A stretch of 64,000 nucleotides of DNA from Pseudomonas serbica (lineage in GTDB: Bacteria > Pseudomonadota > Gammaproteobacteria > Pseudomonadales > Pseudomonadaceae). The stretch is taken from positions 544,653 to 608,652 of the forward strand of contig NZ_JAQIYM010000001.1 of NCBI RefSeq assembly GCF_028823535.1. The letters run 5' to 3'. Under the pieces are notes generated by a model that worked only from the letters and a program-made list of their open reading frames with translations, ran no database searches and was not told the origin of the DNA. Positions 30,462 to 40,416 of the stretch are shown one piece after another (the first letter of the stretch is position 1; every line of letters begins with the position of its first letter). Both the position numbers and the translations under genes were made by a program.

Positions 30462-31259
30462 TTAAGTTGCCTGAGCAGCGGCGATGCGTGAGTTTTTGCG
30501 TTGACGACGGACCATCTCGCCCGCCAGGGCCAGATAGGCCACGGCGCCGCGCGAGGATTTGTCGTACGCCAGCGCCGGCATGCCATAGCTCGGCGCTTCG
30601 GCCAGGCGAATGTTGCGCGGAATGACCGTGTCGTACAGCTGATCGCCGAAGTGTTCCTTGAGCTGGGCCGAAACATCGTTCATCAGGCTCAGGCGCGGGT
30701 CATACATCGTCCGCAACAGGCCTTCGACCTTGAGGTTCGGATTGAGCAGCTCGGCGATGCGCTTGATGTTATCCACAAGGTCGCTCAAGCCTTCGAGTGC
30801 GAAGTACTCGCACTGCATGGGGATAATTACCCCGTCGGCGGCAACCAGTGCGTTCAAGGTCAGCATCGACAGCGACGGCGGGCAGTCGATCAGAATGTAG
30901 TCGTAGTTTTCACGGATCGGCGCCAGCGCACTGCGCAGGCGGCTTTCCTTCATCTGCATTTCCAGCAGAACCACTTCGGCCGCGGTCAGGTCCCGGTTGG
31001 CCGGCAACAGCTGGTAACCGCCGTGTTCGGAGAAATGCATGGCCTGGGCCAGGTCGCACTCCCCGATCAGCAGGTCGTAGACCGAGTTTTCCAGGCCGTG
31101 TTTGTCCACACCGCTACCCATGGTGGCGTTGCCCTGTGGATCGAGATCGATCAGCAATACCCGACGCTTGGTCGCGACCAGGGATGCTGCGAGGTTGATA
31201 CAGGTGGTGGTCTTGCCCACACCACCCTTCTGGTTCGCTATTGCGAATACCTTAGCCAT
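30462..31259 (-). CDS. parA: Chromosome-partitioning ATPase ParA
   Basis: A 265-residue Walker-type ATPase (Soj/MinD family). I choose ATG 31259 (MAKVFAIANQKGGVGKTTTC); an in-frame TTG at 31277 would add six residues and touch the rsmG stop. The deviant Walker A KGGVGKTTT is at about residues 10-18, and LLIDLDPQGNATMGSG and ILIDCPPSLSMLTLNAL follow. It forms nucleoid-bound gradients that move ParB-parS complexes apart. It lies 18 bases after rsmG in an mnmG-rsmG-parA-parB group. An exact DnaA-box nonamer is at 30769. Confidence 0.97.
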   Translation of the reverse strand: MAKVFAIANQKGGVGKTTTCINLAASLVATKRRVLLIDLDPQGNATMGSGVDKHGLENSVYDLLIGECDLAQAMHFSEHGGYQLLPANRDLTAAEVVLLEMQMKESRLRSALAPIRENYDYILIDCPPSLSMLTLNALVAADGVIIPMQCEYFALEGLSDLVDNIKRIAELLNPNLKVEGLLRTMYDPRLSLMNDVSAQLKEHFGDQLYDTVIPRNIRLAEAPSYGMPALAYDKSSRGAVAYLALAGEMVRRQRKNSRIAAAQAT

Positions 31260-31277
31260 TCTTGCTTGTGTTCCCAA

Positions 31278-31922
31278 TCATGCCGTGCGGCGCAGTATCA
31301 GCAGATGGCGTTGGCCTTGGCAACCAGGTACGGCCAGGGCGTGTTCGCTATCGAGGTGGAAGTCTGTCGGCAATGCTACCAGCTCATCGGCGGGATGAAC
31401 GCCCTTCATTGCCAGCCAGCGCGTATCGGTGTCACCGAGGTGGCGTGTCCAGTTGCTGAAGTTTTCCATGCTGCTGAAGGCCCGGGAAATAATCCCGTTG
31501 AATGGCTGTGCAGGCTGGAACGCTTCGACGCGACTGTGGATAACTTGCAGGTTATCCAGTTTCAGCTCGAGTTTGACCTGTGTCAGGAAGCGAGTCTTCT
31601 TGCCGTTGCTGTCCAGGCAGGTCACCTGCGCCTCAGGAAACAATATGGCCAAGGGAATGCCCGGCATGCCGCCGCCACTGCCAACATCGAGCCAGCGACC
31701 GTTTTCGACGAACGACATCACGCTCAGGCTATCGAGCAAATGACGCGAGACCATTTCGTCGGGATCGCGCACCGCCGTGAGGTTGTAGGCCTTGTTCCAT
31801 TTTATCAACAGGGCCAGATAACCCAGCAATTGCGCATGCTGGGTTTCGCTCAACGCCACACCGAGCTGGCGAGCACCTGTGGATAACTCTTCTGCGTGTT
31901 GCGGGGTGACCAACGAACTCAA
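31278..31922 (-). CDS. rsmG: 16S rRNA (guanine527-N7)-methyltransferase
   Basis: A 214-residue SAM-dependent methyltransferase. Motif I reads [20 protein letters not shown], and the upstream [20 protein letters not shown] is the conserved RsmG segment. It methylates G527 of 16S rRNA; loss gives low-level streptomycin resistance. Its start overlaps the mnmG stop by four bases, a classic gidA-gidB pairing. Two exact DnaA-box nonamers (31535 and 31878) lie within it. Confidence 0.96.
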   Translation of the reverse strand: MSSLVTPQHAEELSTGARQLGVALSETQHAQLLGYLALLIKWNKAYNLTAVRDPDEMVSRHLLDSLSVMSFVENGRWLDVGSGGGMPGIPLAILFPEAQVTCLDSNGKKTRFLTQVKLELKLDNLQVIHSRVEAFQPAQPFNGIISRAFSSMENFSNWTRHLGDTDTRWLAMKGVHPADELVALPTDFHLDSEHALAVPGCQGQRHLLILRRTA

Positions 31923-33820
31923 GCGCTTTGCTCCAACTGACGGCCCGCGCCGCGTTTTTTCAAATGAATCATCAACAGGGAAATGGCTGCCGGTGTCACG
32001 CCCGGGATACGTGATGCCTGACCCAATGTCTCCGGACGGGTCGCGCCAAGCTTGCTCTGAATCTCTTTGGAGAGTCCGGAAATGTTCGTGTAATCGATAT
32101 CCACAGGCAATTTGGTGTCTTCGCTGGCCCGCAGACGCGCGATTTCATCTTGTTGACGATCGATGTAACCGGCGTATTTGGTCTTGATTTCGACCTGTTC
32201 GGCCACCTGTGGATCTTCCGCGCCCCCACCGGTGACGGCGATCAGGCCAGCGTAGTCGATTTCCGGACGGCTCAGCAGATTGAGCAGGTTGTATTCGTGG
32301 GTCAGCGGCGTGCCGAATTTTTCCGCGATCGCATCGCCTTGCTCAGTGCCCGGGCGTACCCAGGTACTTTTCAGGCGCTGCTCTTCCAGCTCGATGCTTT
32401 CGCGTTTTTTGCAGAACGCTGCCCAGCGCGCGTCATCGACCAGACCCAATTCGCGACCTTTTTCGGTCAAGCGCAGGTCAGCGTTGTCTTCGCGCAGGAT
32501 CAGGCGGTATTCGGCACGGGATGTGAACATCCGGTACGGCTCCTGGGTGCCCAGGGTAATCAGGTCGTCAACCAAAACGCCGATGTAGGCTTCGTCGCGA
32601 CGCGGGCACCAGGCATCTTTGCCTTGGGCGCGCAGTGCAGCGTTGGTCCCGGCCAGCAAACCTTGGGCGCCGGCTTCTTCGTAACCGGTCGTGCCGTTGA
32701 TTTGCCCGGCAAAGAACAAGCCGCCGATCATTTTGGTTTCCAGGCTGTACTTCAGGTCACGCGGGTCGAAGTAGTCGTATTCGATAGCGTAGCCCGGTCG
32801 CACGATGTGGGCGTTTTCCATGCCGCGGATCGATTGCACGATTTGCAATTGCACATCGAACGGCAAGGAGGTGGAGATTCCGTTCGGGTACAGCTCGTTT
32901 GTCGTCAAGCCTTCCGGCTCGATGAAGACCTGATGGCTTTGCTTGTCGGCAAAGCGATGGATCTTGTCTTCGATCGACGGGCAGTAACGCGGGCCAATGC
33001 CTTCGATTTCACCTGCCGCGGAATACATCGGCGAACGATCGAGGTTCGCGGCAATGATTTCGTGGGTGCGAGCGTTGGTATGGGTAATCCAGCAACTGAC
33101 CTGTTGTGGGTGCTGCTCTTTGGACCCCATGAACGACATCACTGGAATCGGCGTATCGCCTGCCTGCTCGGTCATCACCGAGAAATCCACGGACCGGGCG
33201 TCGATACGCGGCGGAGTTCCGGTTTTCAGGCGACCGACACGCAGCGGCAACTCACGCAGGCGTTGAGCCAGGGCGATCGACGGCGGATCACCGGCGCGGC
33301 CCCCGGAAAAATTCTGTAAACCGATGTGGATAAGTCCACCGAGGAACGTACCGGTGGTCAACACCACGGAATCGGCGAGGAAACGCAGACCCATTTGCGT
33401 GACAACACCGCGCACTTGCTCCTGCTCGACGATCAGGTCGTCTGCAGCCTGTTGAAATATCCACAGGTTGGGCTGGTTTTCCAGGATTTCGCGCACCGCT
33501 GCCTTGTACAGCACCCGATCCGCCTGAGCGCGGGTTGCACGCACGGCCGGACCCTTGCGGCTGTTCAACACGCGAAACTGGATGCCGCCTTTATCGGTAG
33601 CAATGGCCATCGCGCCACCGAGGGCATCGATTTCCTTGACCAGGTGGCTTTTGCCGATCCCGCCAATGGCAGGGTTGCAACTCATGGCACCGAGGGTTTC
33701 CACGTTATGCGTCAGCAACAGGGTCTTGACCCCCATACGTGCTGAGGCCAGTGCTGCCTCGGTACCGGCATGACCGCCGCCGATGACGATCACTTCAAAA
33801 CGGGAAGGGAAATCCACCAC
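31919..33820 (-). CDS. mnmG: tRNA uridine-5-carboxymethylaminomethyl modification enzyme MnmG
   Basis: A 633-residue FAD protein that works with MnmE to modify U34 of tRNAs reading split codon boxes. The FAD-binding motif is at [20 protein letters not shown]; the GidA signatures [15 protein letters not shown] and [15 protein letters not shown] are present. Length is normal. MnmE is encoded close by at 34368-35738, on the other side of a non-coding DnaA-box segment. A DnaA-box nonamer is at 33325. Confidence 0.98.
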   Translation of the reverse strand: MVDFPSRFEVIVIGGGHAGTEAALASARMGVKTLLLTHNVETLGAMSCNPAIGGIGKSHLVKEIDALGGAMAIATDKGGIQFRVLNSRKGPAVRATRAQADRVLYKAAVREILENQPNLWIFQQAADDLIVEQEQVRGVVTQMGLRFLADSVVLTTGTFLGGLIHIGLQNFSGGRAGDPPSIALAQRLRELPLRVGRLKTGTPPRIDARSVDFSVMTEQAGDTPIPVMSFMGSKEQHPQQVSCWITHTNARTHEIIAANLDRSPMYSAAGEIEGIGPRYCPSIEDKIHRFADKQSHQVFIEPEGLTTNELYPNGISTSLPFDVQLQIVQSIRGMENAHIVRPGYAIEYDYFDPRDLKYSLETKMIGGLFFAGQINGTTGYEEAGAQGLLAGTNAALRAQGKDAWCPRRDEAYIGVLVDDLITLGTQEPYRMFTSRAEYRLILREDNADLRLTEKGRELGLVDDARWAAFCKKRESIELEEQRLKSTWVRPGTEQGDAIAEKFGTPLTHEYNLLNLLSRPEIDYAGLIAVTGGGAEDPQVAEQVEIKTKYAGYIDRQQDEIARLRASEDTKLPVDIDYTNISGLSKEIQSKLGATRPETLGQASRIPGVTPAAISLLMIHLKKRGAGRQLEQSA

Positions 33821-34367
33821 GCACCTCGTGCCTGCTTAAGTAGGTAATTCAGGAATAGTTTGAGCTCAGGTTTTCGGACCTGGTCGACAAGTATAGGGAC
33901 TTCGCCCTTCCTAAAGAACCCTTTGCACAAAATTTAACCAGCTGTGGAAAAGTGGCGGTTATAGAAATTAAAAAGAAAGAAATTTATTAAATCTTTGTTT
34001 TTATGTTTATTTCTACTGACCGACCTTTCTGTGGATAGATTGATACAGACCTTTAAATTCAATATGTACAGAGATTCAAAACCCTGTGGTCATGTGCCAA
34101 TGAGGGCCTTGGATAACCGGTTTAAGCCTGTGGATGAATGGGATGCTTATCCACAGGGGCGGTTATCTTCAGTTTTGAGGCCCTGTTATCAACTGCCCTT
34201 AGCCGCGGTTATTCACAGGGCTTAATCCACAGAAAAGCATCGACTCAAGGAAATTCGGGCAGGGAAAAACCGCTCAAGCAGAAAAAAACAGCTCGGCACT
34301 GGGCGATTGTTTTGCAATAGGAGGGAGCAGACAGGCACGAGCGGCCTGTCTGCGGAGAGCGAAAGGA
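33821..34367. other. AT-rich DnaA-box cluster between mnmG and mnmE (second origin-like segment)
   Basis: No gene is supported in these 547 bases. The part 33955-34020 is strongly AT-rich (long runs of A and T), followed by five DnaA-box-like nonamers: TGTGGATAG 34030-34038, TGTGGATGA 34129-34137, TTATCCACA 34147-34155 (exact), TTATTCACA 34209-34217 and TAATCCACA 34223-34231. An AT-rich element beside clustered DnaA boxes is what an unwinding region looks like. Pseudomonas origin activity has been assigned to the rpmH-dnaA gap, so this may be a secondary or ancestral cluster; it also must hold the mnmG promoter. Confidence 0.6.
34327..34353 (-). terminator. Hairpin downstream of mnmE
   Basis: GCAGACAGGC, loop ACGAGCG, GCCTGTCTGC is a perfect 10-base stem 14 bases past the mnmE stop on the minus strand. 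No T-run follows, so it is an imperfect terminator, perhaps also shielding the DnaA-box segment from transcription. Confidence 0.6.
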
Positions 34368-35738
34368 CTATTTACCGATGCAGAAGCTGGAGAAAATTCG
34401 CCCCAACAGGTCATCGGAGCTGAATGCACCGGTGATTTCTCCCAGGGACTGCTGAGCCTGGCGCAAATCCTCGGCCAGCAATTCGCCGGCACCCGCCAGG
34501 GTCAGTTGCGCCCGGCCGTGCTCCAGGGACGCACTCGCATGACGCAATGCTTCCAAGTGGCGCCTGCGAGCACTGAAGCTGCTTTCAGAGGTCTGTTCAT
34601 AGCCCATGCAAGCCTTGAGGTGGTCGCGTAGCAACTCAAGGCCAACCCCCGCAGACTTGGCGCTGAGGCTGATGGTGACGTGCCCGTCATCGCTGACTTC
34701 CAGGGCCATGGCTTCGCCTGTGAGGTCGGCCTTGTTACGGATCAACGTGACTTTCGCCGGGTCGGGGCGGGTTTCAAGGAACTCAGGCCATAGTGCAAAA
34801 GGATCGAGGGCTTCCGGTGCGGTTGCATCGACGACCAGCAATACCCGATCTGCTTCGCCGATGGCTTTCAACGCCCGCTCTACGCCAATTTTTTCCACAT
34901 GGTCATCGGTATCGCGCAACCCGGCCGTATCTACCACATGCAGTGGCATGCCATCGATGTGGATATGTTCGCGCAGGACGTCCCGTGTAGTGCCGGCGAT
35001 CTCGGTGACAATGGCCGCTTCGCGACCGGCCAGTGCATTGAGCAGGCTGGATTTGCCAGCATTCGGACGACCGGCGATAACCACGGTCATGCCGTCACGC
35101 AACAAGGCGCCCTGCCCGGCTTCTCGCATAACGGTGGTTAACTCGTCGCGCACTTTATCGAGCATGCTCAATACGTGGCCATCGGCGAGGAAGTCGATTT
35201 CTTCTTCCGGAAAGTCGATTGCCGCTTCGACATAGATCCGCAGGCCGATCAGTTGCTCCGTCAGGTTATGCACACGAGCCGAAAATGCGCCTTGCAAGGA
35301 TCGCAATGCATTGCGCGCTGCCTGTGCAGAACTGGCTTCGATCAGGTCGGCGATGGCTTCGGCCTGGGCCAGGTCGAGCTTGTCGTTCAGGAATGCACGT
35401 TCACTGAATTCCCCGGGGCGGGCGAGACGGCAGCCGAGTTCAAGGCAGCGCTGCAGCAACATATCCAGAACGACCGGGCCACCATGGCCTTGCAATTCCA
35501 ATACATCTTCGCCGGTGAACGAGTTTGGACCTGGGAAATACAGCGCGATGCCCTGGTCGAGCACCTCGTCATTTTCACCCAGGAACGGACCATAGTGCGC
35601 GAACCGCGGCTTGAGTTCACGACCGCTGAAGGCCTTGGCCGCATCGCTGGCCAACGGCCCGGAAATACGCACGATGCCGACACCGCCACGACCCTGGGCG
35701 GTGGCGACGGCGGCAATGGTTTCACGAGGAACGCTCAT
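34368..35738 (-). CDS. mnmE: tRNA modification GTPase MnmE
   Basis: From ATG 35738 ([20 protein letters not shown]) it has 456 residues, the usual length; an in-frame TTG at 35756 is ignored. It has the N-terminal formyl-THF-binding domain, a helical domain and an inserted G domain ([16 protein letters not shown], then [20 protein letters not shown]), and ends in the invariant CIGK whose cysteine is required for tRNA modification. It acts with MnmG. Its promoter region is short, just below the yidC terminator. Confidence 0.97.
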   Translation of the reverse strand: MSVPRETIAAVATAQGRGGVGIVRISGPLASDAAKAFSGRELKPRFAHYGPFLGENDEVLDQGIALYFPGPNSFTGEDVLELQGHGGPVVLDMLLQRCLELGCRLARPGEFSERAFLNDKLDLAQAEAIADLIEASSAQAARNALRSLQGAFSARVHNLTEQLIGLRIYVEAAIDFPEEEIDFLADGHVLSMLDKVRDELTTVMREAGQGALLRDGMTVVIAGRPNAGKSSLLNALAGREAAIVTEIAGTTRDVLREHIHIDGMPLHVVDTAGLRDTDDHVEKIGVERALKAIGEADRVLLVVDATAPEALDPFALWPEFLETRPDPAKVTLIRNKADLTGEAMALEVSDDGHVTISLSAKSAGVGLELLRDHLKACMGYEQTSESSFSARRRHLEALRHASASLEHGRAQLTLAGAGELLAEDLRQAQQSLGEITGAFSSDDLLGRIFSSFCIGK

Positions 35739-35770
35739 AAACCGGTATCCAGACAAAAGTGACAGATAGC

Positions 35771-35795
35771 AAAACGCCCCACTAGGGGGCGTTTT
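35771..35795 (-). terminator. Rho-independent terminator of the rpmH-rnpA-yidD-yidC operon
   Basis: AAAACGCCCC, loop ACTAG, GGGGCGTTTT forms a 10-base stem 23 bases past the yidC stop, with a TTTT end on both strands. Confidence 0.88.
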
Positions 35796-35817
35796 GAGTG
35801 GATATCCACAGTGTAAA

Positions 35818-37497
35818 TCAGGCAGTTGCTTTGGCAGCCGCTTCGATCTTACGCGTGATGTACCACTGTTGGGCGATCGACAAAACGTTGTTCACAACCC
35901 AGTACAGCACCAGACCCGCCGGGAACCACAGGAAGAAGAAGGTGAAGATGATTGGCATCATTTTCATGACCTTCGCCTGCATCGGATCCGGAGGAGTCGG
36001 GTTCAACTGCTGCTGGATGAACATGGTGGCGCCCATGATGATCGGCAGAATGAAGAACGGATCCTTGATCGACAGGTCAGTAATCCACAGCATGAACGGC
36101 GCTTGGCGCATTTCCACGCTTTCCAGCAGAACCCAGTACAGCGAAAGGAAAACCGGCATCTGCACGAGGATTGGCAAGCAGCCACCCAGCGGATTGATCT
36201 TCTCTTTCTTGTAGAGCTCCATCATGGCTTGCGACATTTTCTGCCGGTCGTCGCCATGTTGTTCTTTCAGCGCGGCCAGTTTCGGTGCCACTGCACGCAT
36301 GCGTGCCATGGATTTGTAGCTGGCAGCCGACAGTGGGAAGAAAATCCCCTTGATCAGCATGGTCAGGAAGATGATCGACCAGCCCCAGTTACCGACCAGC
36401 GCGTGAATGTGTTGCAGCAACCAGAAAATTGGCTGGGCAATGAACCACAAAATGCCGTAGTCGACGGTCAGTTCCAGACCTGGGGACAACTCTTTCAGGA
36501 CAGCCTGGCTTTTCGGTCCGGCGTACAGAATGGCGCTGGTTTCAGCCTTGGCACCCGGAGCAACGGTCAGCGAAGGACCGGTATAGCCGATGATGTAGTT
36601 GCCTTTGCTGTCTTTACGGGTCTGGACGATGTTGTTTTCGCCCTTGACCGGAATCCACGCAGTCACGAAGTAGTGCTGCAACCAGGCAACCCAACCACCG
36701 GTGACGGTTTCTTTCAGCTGCGCCTTGTCCATGTCGCTCATCGACACTTTCTTGTACGGCTCGTTACTTGTCCACAGGGCGGCGCCCAGGTAAGTCGCGG
36801 TGCCGGTGGCAGTGCTGGAAGACGGATCGGAGCTGGCGTCACGCTTCAATTGCGCGAACATTGCACCGGACCAGGGCTGTGCGCTCTGGTTGTCGATCAG
36901 GTAGGAGACAGTTACGTCATACAGGCCGCGTTTCAGGGTGAAACGCTTGATGTAGTTGACACCGTCCTTGCTGAACTTCAGGTCCACGACCAATTGGTCC
37001 TGACCGTCAGCCAGTTGATAAACCTTCTTCTCCGCCGAATAAATCGGACGACCGGCAGGACTTGCATCCGGGCCGTTGCTGCCAATCAGGCCACTTTGAG
37101 CCAGATAAGTCCGTTCGTTGCCGTTATCGAACAGCTGGAATGGGATTTCCGGATGGTCCTGGCGACGTGGATACAGCGGCAATTTCAGTTGGGCAACATC
37201 ACCACCTTGTGGATCGATGGCCAGATCGAGCACATCCGTTTTGATCTGGATGAGGTCGGTGCTCGCCGCTACCGGCGTTTCGGCAGGTGCGCTGGTATCG
37301 TTTGCGGCGTGTGGAATGTCGTCACTGACGGACGCTTTATTGCCAGTGGCCGTATCCGGGAGGCCCGGTGCGGTCGTACTGGAAGCAACATTCTGAGTCG
37401 GCAGGGCAGCCTGGCCATAGTCCTGGTTCCATTTAAGAACCATAACGTAGGACACGATTGCCAGGGCGACGATCAGGATCGTGCGTTTGATATCCAT
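35818..37497 (-). CDS. yidC: Membrane protein insertase YidC
   Basis: A 559-residue inner-membrane insertase. The first helix ([19 protein letters not shown]) anchors a large periplasmic domain, after which the conserved five-helix core follows ([60 protein letters not shown]). It inserts proteins such as subunit c of the ATP synthase encoded nearby. The family's essential hydrophilic-groove arginine is probably in the [19 protein letters not shown] stretch. It follows yidD by two bases. Confidence 0.98.
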   Translation of the reverse strand: MDIKRTILIVALAIVSYVMVLKWNQDYGQAALPTQNVASSTTAPGLPDTATGNKASVSDDIPHAANDTSAPAETPVAASTDLIQIKTDVLDLAIDPQGGDVAQLKLPLYPRRQDHPEIPFQLFDNGNERTYLAQSGLIGSNGPDASPAGRPIYSAEKKVYQLADGQDQLVVDLKFSKDGVNYIKRFTLKRGLYDVTVSYLIDNQSAQPWSGAMFAQLKRDASSDPSSSTATGTATYLGAALWTSNEPYKKVSMSDMDKAQLKETVTGGWVAWLQHYFVTAWIPVKGENNIVQTRKDSKGNYIIGYTGPSLTVAPGAKAETSAILYAGPKSQAVLKELSPGLELTVDYGILWFIAQPIFWLLQHIHALVGNWGWSIIFLTMLIKGIFFPLSAASYKSMARMRAVAPKLAALKEQHGDDRQKMSQAMMELYKKEKINPLGGCLPILVQMPVFLSLYWVLLESVEMRQAPFMLWITDLSIKDPFFILPIIMGATMFIQQQLNPTPPDPMQAKVMKMMPIIFTFFFLWFPAGLVLYWVVNNVLSIAQQWYITRKIEAAAKATA

Positions 37498-37499
37498 GA

Positions 37500-37745
37500 T
37501 TACTCGGCCATCGAAGAAGAACGGGAGGTAGGGATAGGTGGAACCGGGTCATAACCACCGGGATTCCACGGATGACAGCGACCTAAACGACGAAAGGTCA
37601 GCCAGCCACCGCGCAGAAGGCCATGATTTTCAATGGCTTCTAACGCGTAGCAGGAACAACTGGGGTAGAAACGACAGTGACTGGCCATCAGCGGACTAAT
37701 GGCATAGCGATAAAACTGGATCGGAACGAGTGCCAGTTTACGCAT
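37500..37745 (-). CDS. yidD: Membrane protein insertion efficiency factor YidD
   Basis: An 81-residue small protein of the YidD/DUF37 family: [36 protein letters not shown] and [17 protein letters not shown] carry the characteristic cysteines and the [12 protein letters not shown] signature. It is thought to be an amphipathic membrane-associated factor aiding YidC. It overlaps rnpA by eight bases and is two bases from yidC. Confidence 0.96.
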   Translation of the reverse strand: MRKLALVPIQFYRYAISPLMASHCRFYPSCSCYALEAIENHGLLRGGWLTFRRLGRCHPWNPGGYDPVPPIPTSRSSSMAE

Positions 37746-38139
37746 CGGGACTGTCTACCCCTACAGTTTCGGTTTTGACTACTGGTACCGGCGTGCTGCG
37801 TGCCAGACGCTTCCAGAGTTTGCCGAAATGCTGAATCAATTCGGGGTTTTCTACGTCACCCAAACCTTTGCGCGCGACGATAACGATGTCCCAGCCGGCC
37901 AGTGCATCCTGGTTCAGCCGAAACGATTCGCGCATCAGACGTTTGAGGCGATTGCGCTCGACGGAGAGCTTTACGCTCTTTTTCCCGATAACCAGCCCGA
38001 GTCGGGGGTGATCAAGATCGTTGTTGCGCGCAAGGAGCAGGAGATTTTTCCCCGGAACCTTGCCGGTAGGGGAGTCAAAGACTGCCTTGAAATGCCGGGG
38101 GGTAAGCAGACGCTTTTCCCGACTGAAGTCCTGACTCAC
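37738..38139 (-). CDS. rnpA: Ribonuclease P protein component
   Basis: I place the start at GTG 38139 (reading [20 protein letters not shown]), giving 133 residues, the normal size; the open frame extends to 38235 but that part runs antiparallel in-frame through the rpmH gene. The RNR motif region is clear: [20 protein letters not shown]. It assists the RNA subunit in 5' maturation of tRNAs. It lies 16 bases after rpmH. The motif GGAG touches the GTG directly, so translation may rely on coupling with rpmH. Confidence 0.93.
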   Translation of the reverse strand: MSQDFSREKRLLTPRHFKAVFDSPTGKVPGKNLLLLARNNDLDHPRLGLVIGKKSVKLSVERNRLKRLMRESFRLNQDALAGWDIVIVARKGLGDVENPELIQHFGKLWKRLARSTPVPVVKTETVGVDSPDA

Positions 38140-38155
38140 CTCCAGTGCCGGATTA

Positions 38156-38290
38156 TCAAACTGCCAGACGCGCACGACCTTTGGCGCGACGACGCGACAG
38201 GACGGCACGACCGTTCTTGGTAGCCATGCGAGCACGGAAACCGTGGGTACGAGCGCGTTTGATAGTGCTTGGTTGGAAAGTACGTTTCAT
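38156..38290 (-). CDS. rpmH: 50S ribosomal protein L34
   Basis: A 44-residue basic protein read directly from the minus strand: it begins [20 protein letters not shown], contains [18 protein letters not shown] and ends RLAV. This is the near-invariant L34. It is the first gene of the rpmH-rnpA-yidD-yidC operon and marks the left border of the oriC candidate. It starts at ATG 38290. Confidence 0.97.
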   Translation of the reverse strand: MKRTFQPSTIKRARTHGFRARMATKNGRAVLSRRRAKGRARLAV

Positions 38291-38857
38291 TGTCGTGTTA
38301 CCTGGTTCGTCCACAACGGGCCGGAATGGCCCCCGTTTTAAGAGACCGGGGATTCTAGAGAAAGCAAGCCTCTAGGTCAATTTCCAACCAACGTTTCCTT
38401 ATAAATAGATCTCCAGAGGTTTTGCCTGGCCAGGATCCTCAGCCAAATATAAAAATAAGAAAGGAAAGTATTTAAAGCTTTTCTGTAAAGCTTATAAAAG
38501 CTTAGCTCGCAGGTATCTGTGGATAAGTCCCTTGAGCCCTTGTTTCATCGACTGTACAGCGAATGACAACTACAGTGGAAAACGGTGTTCAGCCTGTGCT
38601 GCGCTGTCGGATAACCTGTGTGTGGAAAGGGTTGTTATCCACAGGCAGGTTATCCACCGAGTTTCACCCCCACTTGTGCAATGAGCTTAGAGGCGGTTAT
38701 CCACAGAGCTTATGCACAGACCACTGGTCGTCTTTTTTGCGTATAAAACCCTGATTGTTCTCGGTTCATGACCCACCTACGTGTGGATAAGTCGGCGGCT
38801 GGCCGTTACAATGGCCGCTTGTTTTTGCCTCACCGGCTTTCAACTTAGGGGATATCC
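38291..38857. other. oriC: Candidate chromosomal replication origin (oriC) between rpmH and dnaA
   Basis: No gene is supported here. The left half (about 38395-38510) is AT-rich and holds repeated AAGCTT/AAAGCTT units around 38475-38502. The right half has four exact DnaA boxes, TGTGGATAA 38518-38526, TTATCCACA 38635-38643, TTATCCACA 38697-38705 and TGTGGATAA 38782-38790, and two one-mismatch boxes, TTATCCACC 38650-38658 and TTATGCACA 38710-38718. The rpmH-dnaA gap is the place where Pseudomonas origins have been found. It also must contain the divergent rpmH and dnaA promoters. Confidence 0.88.
38784..38812 (+). promoter_or_regulatory. Candidate dnaA promoter overlapping a DnaA box
   Basis: A -10-like TACAAT is at 38807-38812 and a poor -35-like TGGATA 17 bases upstream at 38784-38789. 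The -35 is inside the exact DnaA box at 38782-38790. If correct, DnaA would repress its own gene by occupying the -35 element. A ribosome site AGGGGAT lies before GTG 38858. Confidence 0.4.
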
Positions 38858-40378
38858 GTGTCAGTGGAACTTTGGCAGCAGTGCGTGGAGCTTTTGCGCG
38901 ATGAGCTGCCTGCCCAACAATTCAACACTTGGATCCGTCCACTACAGGTCGAAGCCGAAGGCGACGAGTTGCGTGTCTATGCACCCAATCGTTTTGTCCT
39001 GGACTGGGTCAACGAGAAATACCTGAGTCGCGTCCTGGAATTGCTCGACGAACACGGCAACGGTATGGCGCCTGCGCTTTCCTTATTAATAGGCAGCAAA
39101 CGCAGCTCTGCTCCGCGCGCCGCGCCAAATGCGCCGCTGGCCGCCGCTGCGGCGTCCCAGGTTCAGGCGGCTGCGGCCGCAGCGGCGCCTGTGGCACCGG
39201 CTGCATCACCGGCCAAGCGAGCGACGCAAAAAACCGCAGAAGTGGCTGAGCAAGAGCCTTCGCGTGACAGCTTCGATCCAATGGCCGGCGCCAGTTCGCA
39301 ACAGGCACCGGTGCGCGCCGAGCAGCGTACCGTTCAGGTGGAAGGTGCGCTCAAGCACACCAGCTACCTGAACCGCACCTTTACCTTCGAGAACTTCGTT
39401 GAGGGTAAGTCCAACCAACTGGCCCGGGCCGCGGCCTGGCAAGTGGCGGACAATCCCAAGCATGGTTACAACCCGCTCTTCCTTTACGGTGGCGTAGGTT
39501 TGGGTAAAACCCACTTGATGCATGCTGTGGGTAACCATCTATTAAAGAAGAATCCGAATGCCAAGGTCGTGTACCTGCATTCCGAGCGCTTCGTGGCCGA
39601 CATGGTCAAGGCTCTGCAACTGAACGCGATCAACGAGTTCAAGCGCTTCTACCGTTCGGTGGATGCGTTGCTTATCGATGACATTCAGTTCTTCGCCCGC
39701 AAGGAGCGCTCGCAGGAAGAGTTTTTCCACACCTTCAATGCCCTGCTTGAAGGTGGCCAGCAGGTCATTCTCACCAGTGACCGCTACCCGAAAGAAATCG
39801 AAGGCCTTGAAGAACGCCTGAAGTCGCGCTTCGGCTGGGGCCTTACGGTGGCTGTTGAACCACCGGAACTGGAAACCCGTGTCGCGATCCTGATGAAAAA
39901 GGCCGATCAGGCCAAGGTCGAATTGCCGCACGATGCAGCGTTCTTCATTGCCCAACGCATTCGCTCCAACGTCCGTGAGCTGGAAGGTGCGCTCAAACGC
40001 GTGATTGCCCATTCGCACTTCATGGGTCGCGATATCACCATCGAGTTGATCCGCGAGTCCCTGAAGGATCTGTTGGCGCTGCAAGATAAACTGGTCTCTG
40101 TGGATAACATTCAGCGCACTGTCGCCGAGTACTACAAGATCAAGATCTCCGATTTGTTGTCCAAACGTCGTTCGCGTTCGGTTGCCCGTCCACGTCAGGT
40201 CGCCATGGCCTTGTCCAAGGAACTGACCAACCACAGCCTGCCGGAAATCGGTGATGTGTTTGGTGGGCGTGACCACACGACTGTTTTGCACGCCTGCCGC
40301 AAGATCAACGAACTTAAGGAATCCGACGCGGACATCCGCGAGGACTACAAGAACCTGCTGCGTACACTGACCACTTGA
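38858..40378 (+). CDS. dnaA: Chromosomal replication initiator protein DnaA
   Basis: A 506-residue initiator starting with GTG. Domain I binds DnaB and partners ([20 protein letters not shown]), domain II is an alanine-rich linker (about 80-135), domain III is the AAA+ ATPase with Walker [16 protein letters not shown] and Walker [11 protein letters not shown], and domain IV carries the DnaA-box reader with [20 protein letters not shown] followed by [20 protein letters not shown]. It unwinds oriC in its ATP form. The coding sequence itself contains one exact DnaA box at 40099-40107. Confidence 0.99.
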   Translation: MSVELWQQCVELLRDELPAQQFNTWIRPLQVEAEGDELRVYAPNRFVLDWVNEKYLSRVLELLDEHGNGMAPALSLLIGSKRSSAPRAAPNAPLAAAAASQVQAAAAAAAPVAPAASPAKRATQKTAEVAEQEPSRDSFDPMAGASSQQAPVRAEQRTVQVEGALKHTSYLNRTFTFENFVEGKSNQLARAAAWQVADNPKHGYNPLFLYGGVGLGKTHLMHAVGNHLLKKNPNAKVVYLHSERFVADMVKALQLNAINEFKRFYRSVDALLIDDIQFFARKERSQEEFFHTFNALLEGGQQVILTSDRYPKEIEGLEERLKSRFGWGLTVAVEPPELETRVAILMKKADQAKVELPHDAAFFIAQRIRSNVRELEGALKRVIAHSHFMGRDITIELIRESLKDLLALQDKLVSVDNIQRTVAEYYKIKISDLLSKRRSRSVARPRQVAMALSKELTNHSLPEIGDVFGGRDHTTVLHACRKINELKESDADIREDYKNLLRTLTT

Positions 40379-40416
40379 TGAACACCAGCGCAGCTTTTAA
40401 GGCAAGGGACTAGACC

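Noticed and set aside
38140..38235. 32-residue extension of rnpA
   Set aside because: It overlaps rpmH in another frame on the same strand; RnpA proteins are about 130 residues, matching GTG 38139.
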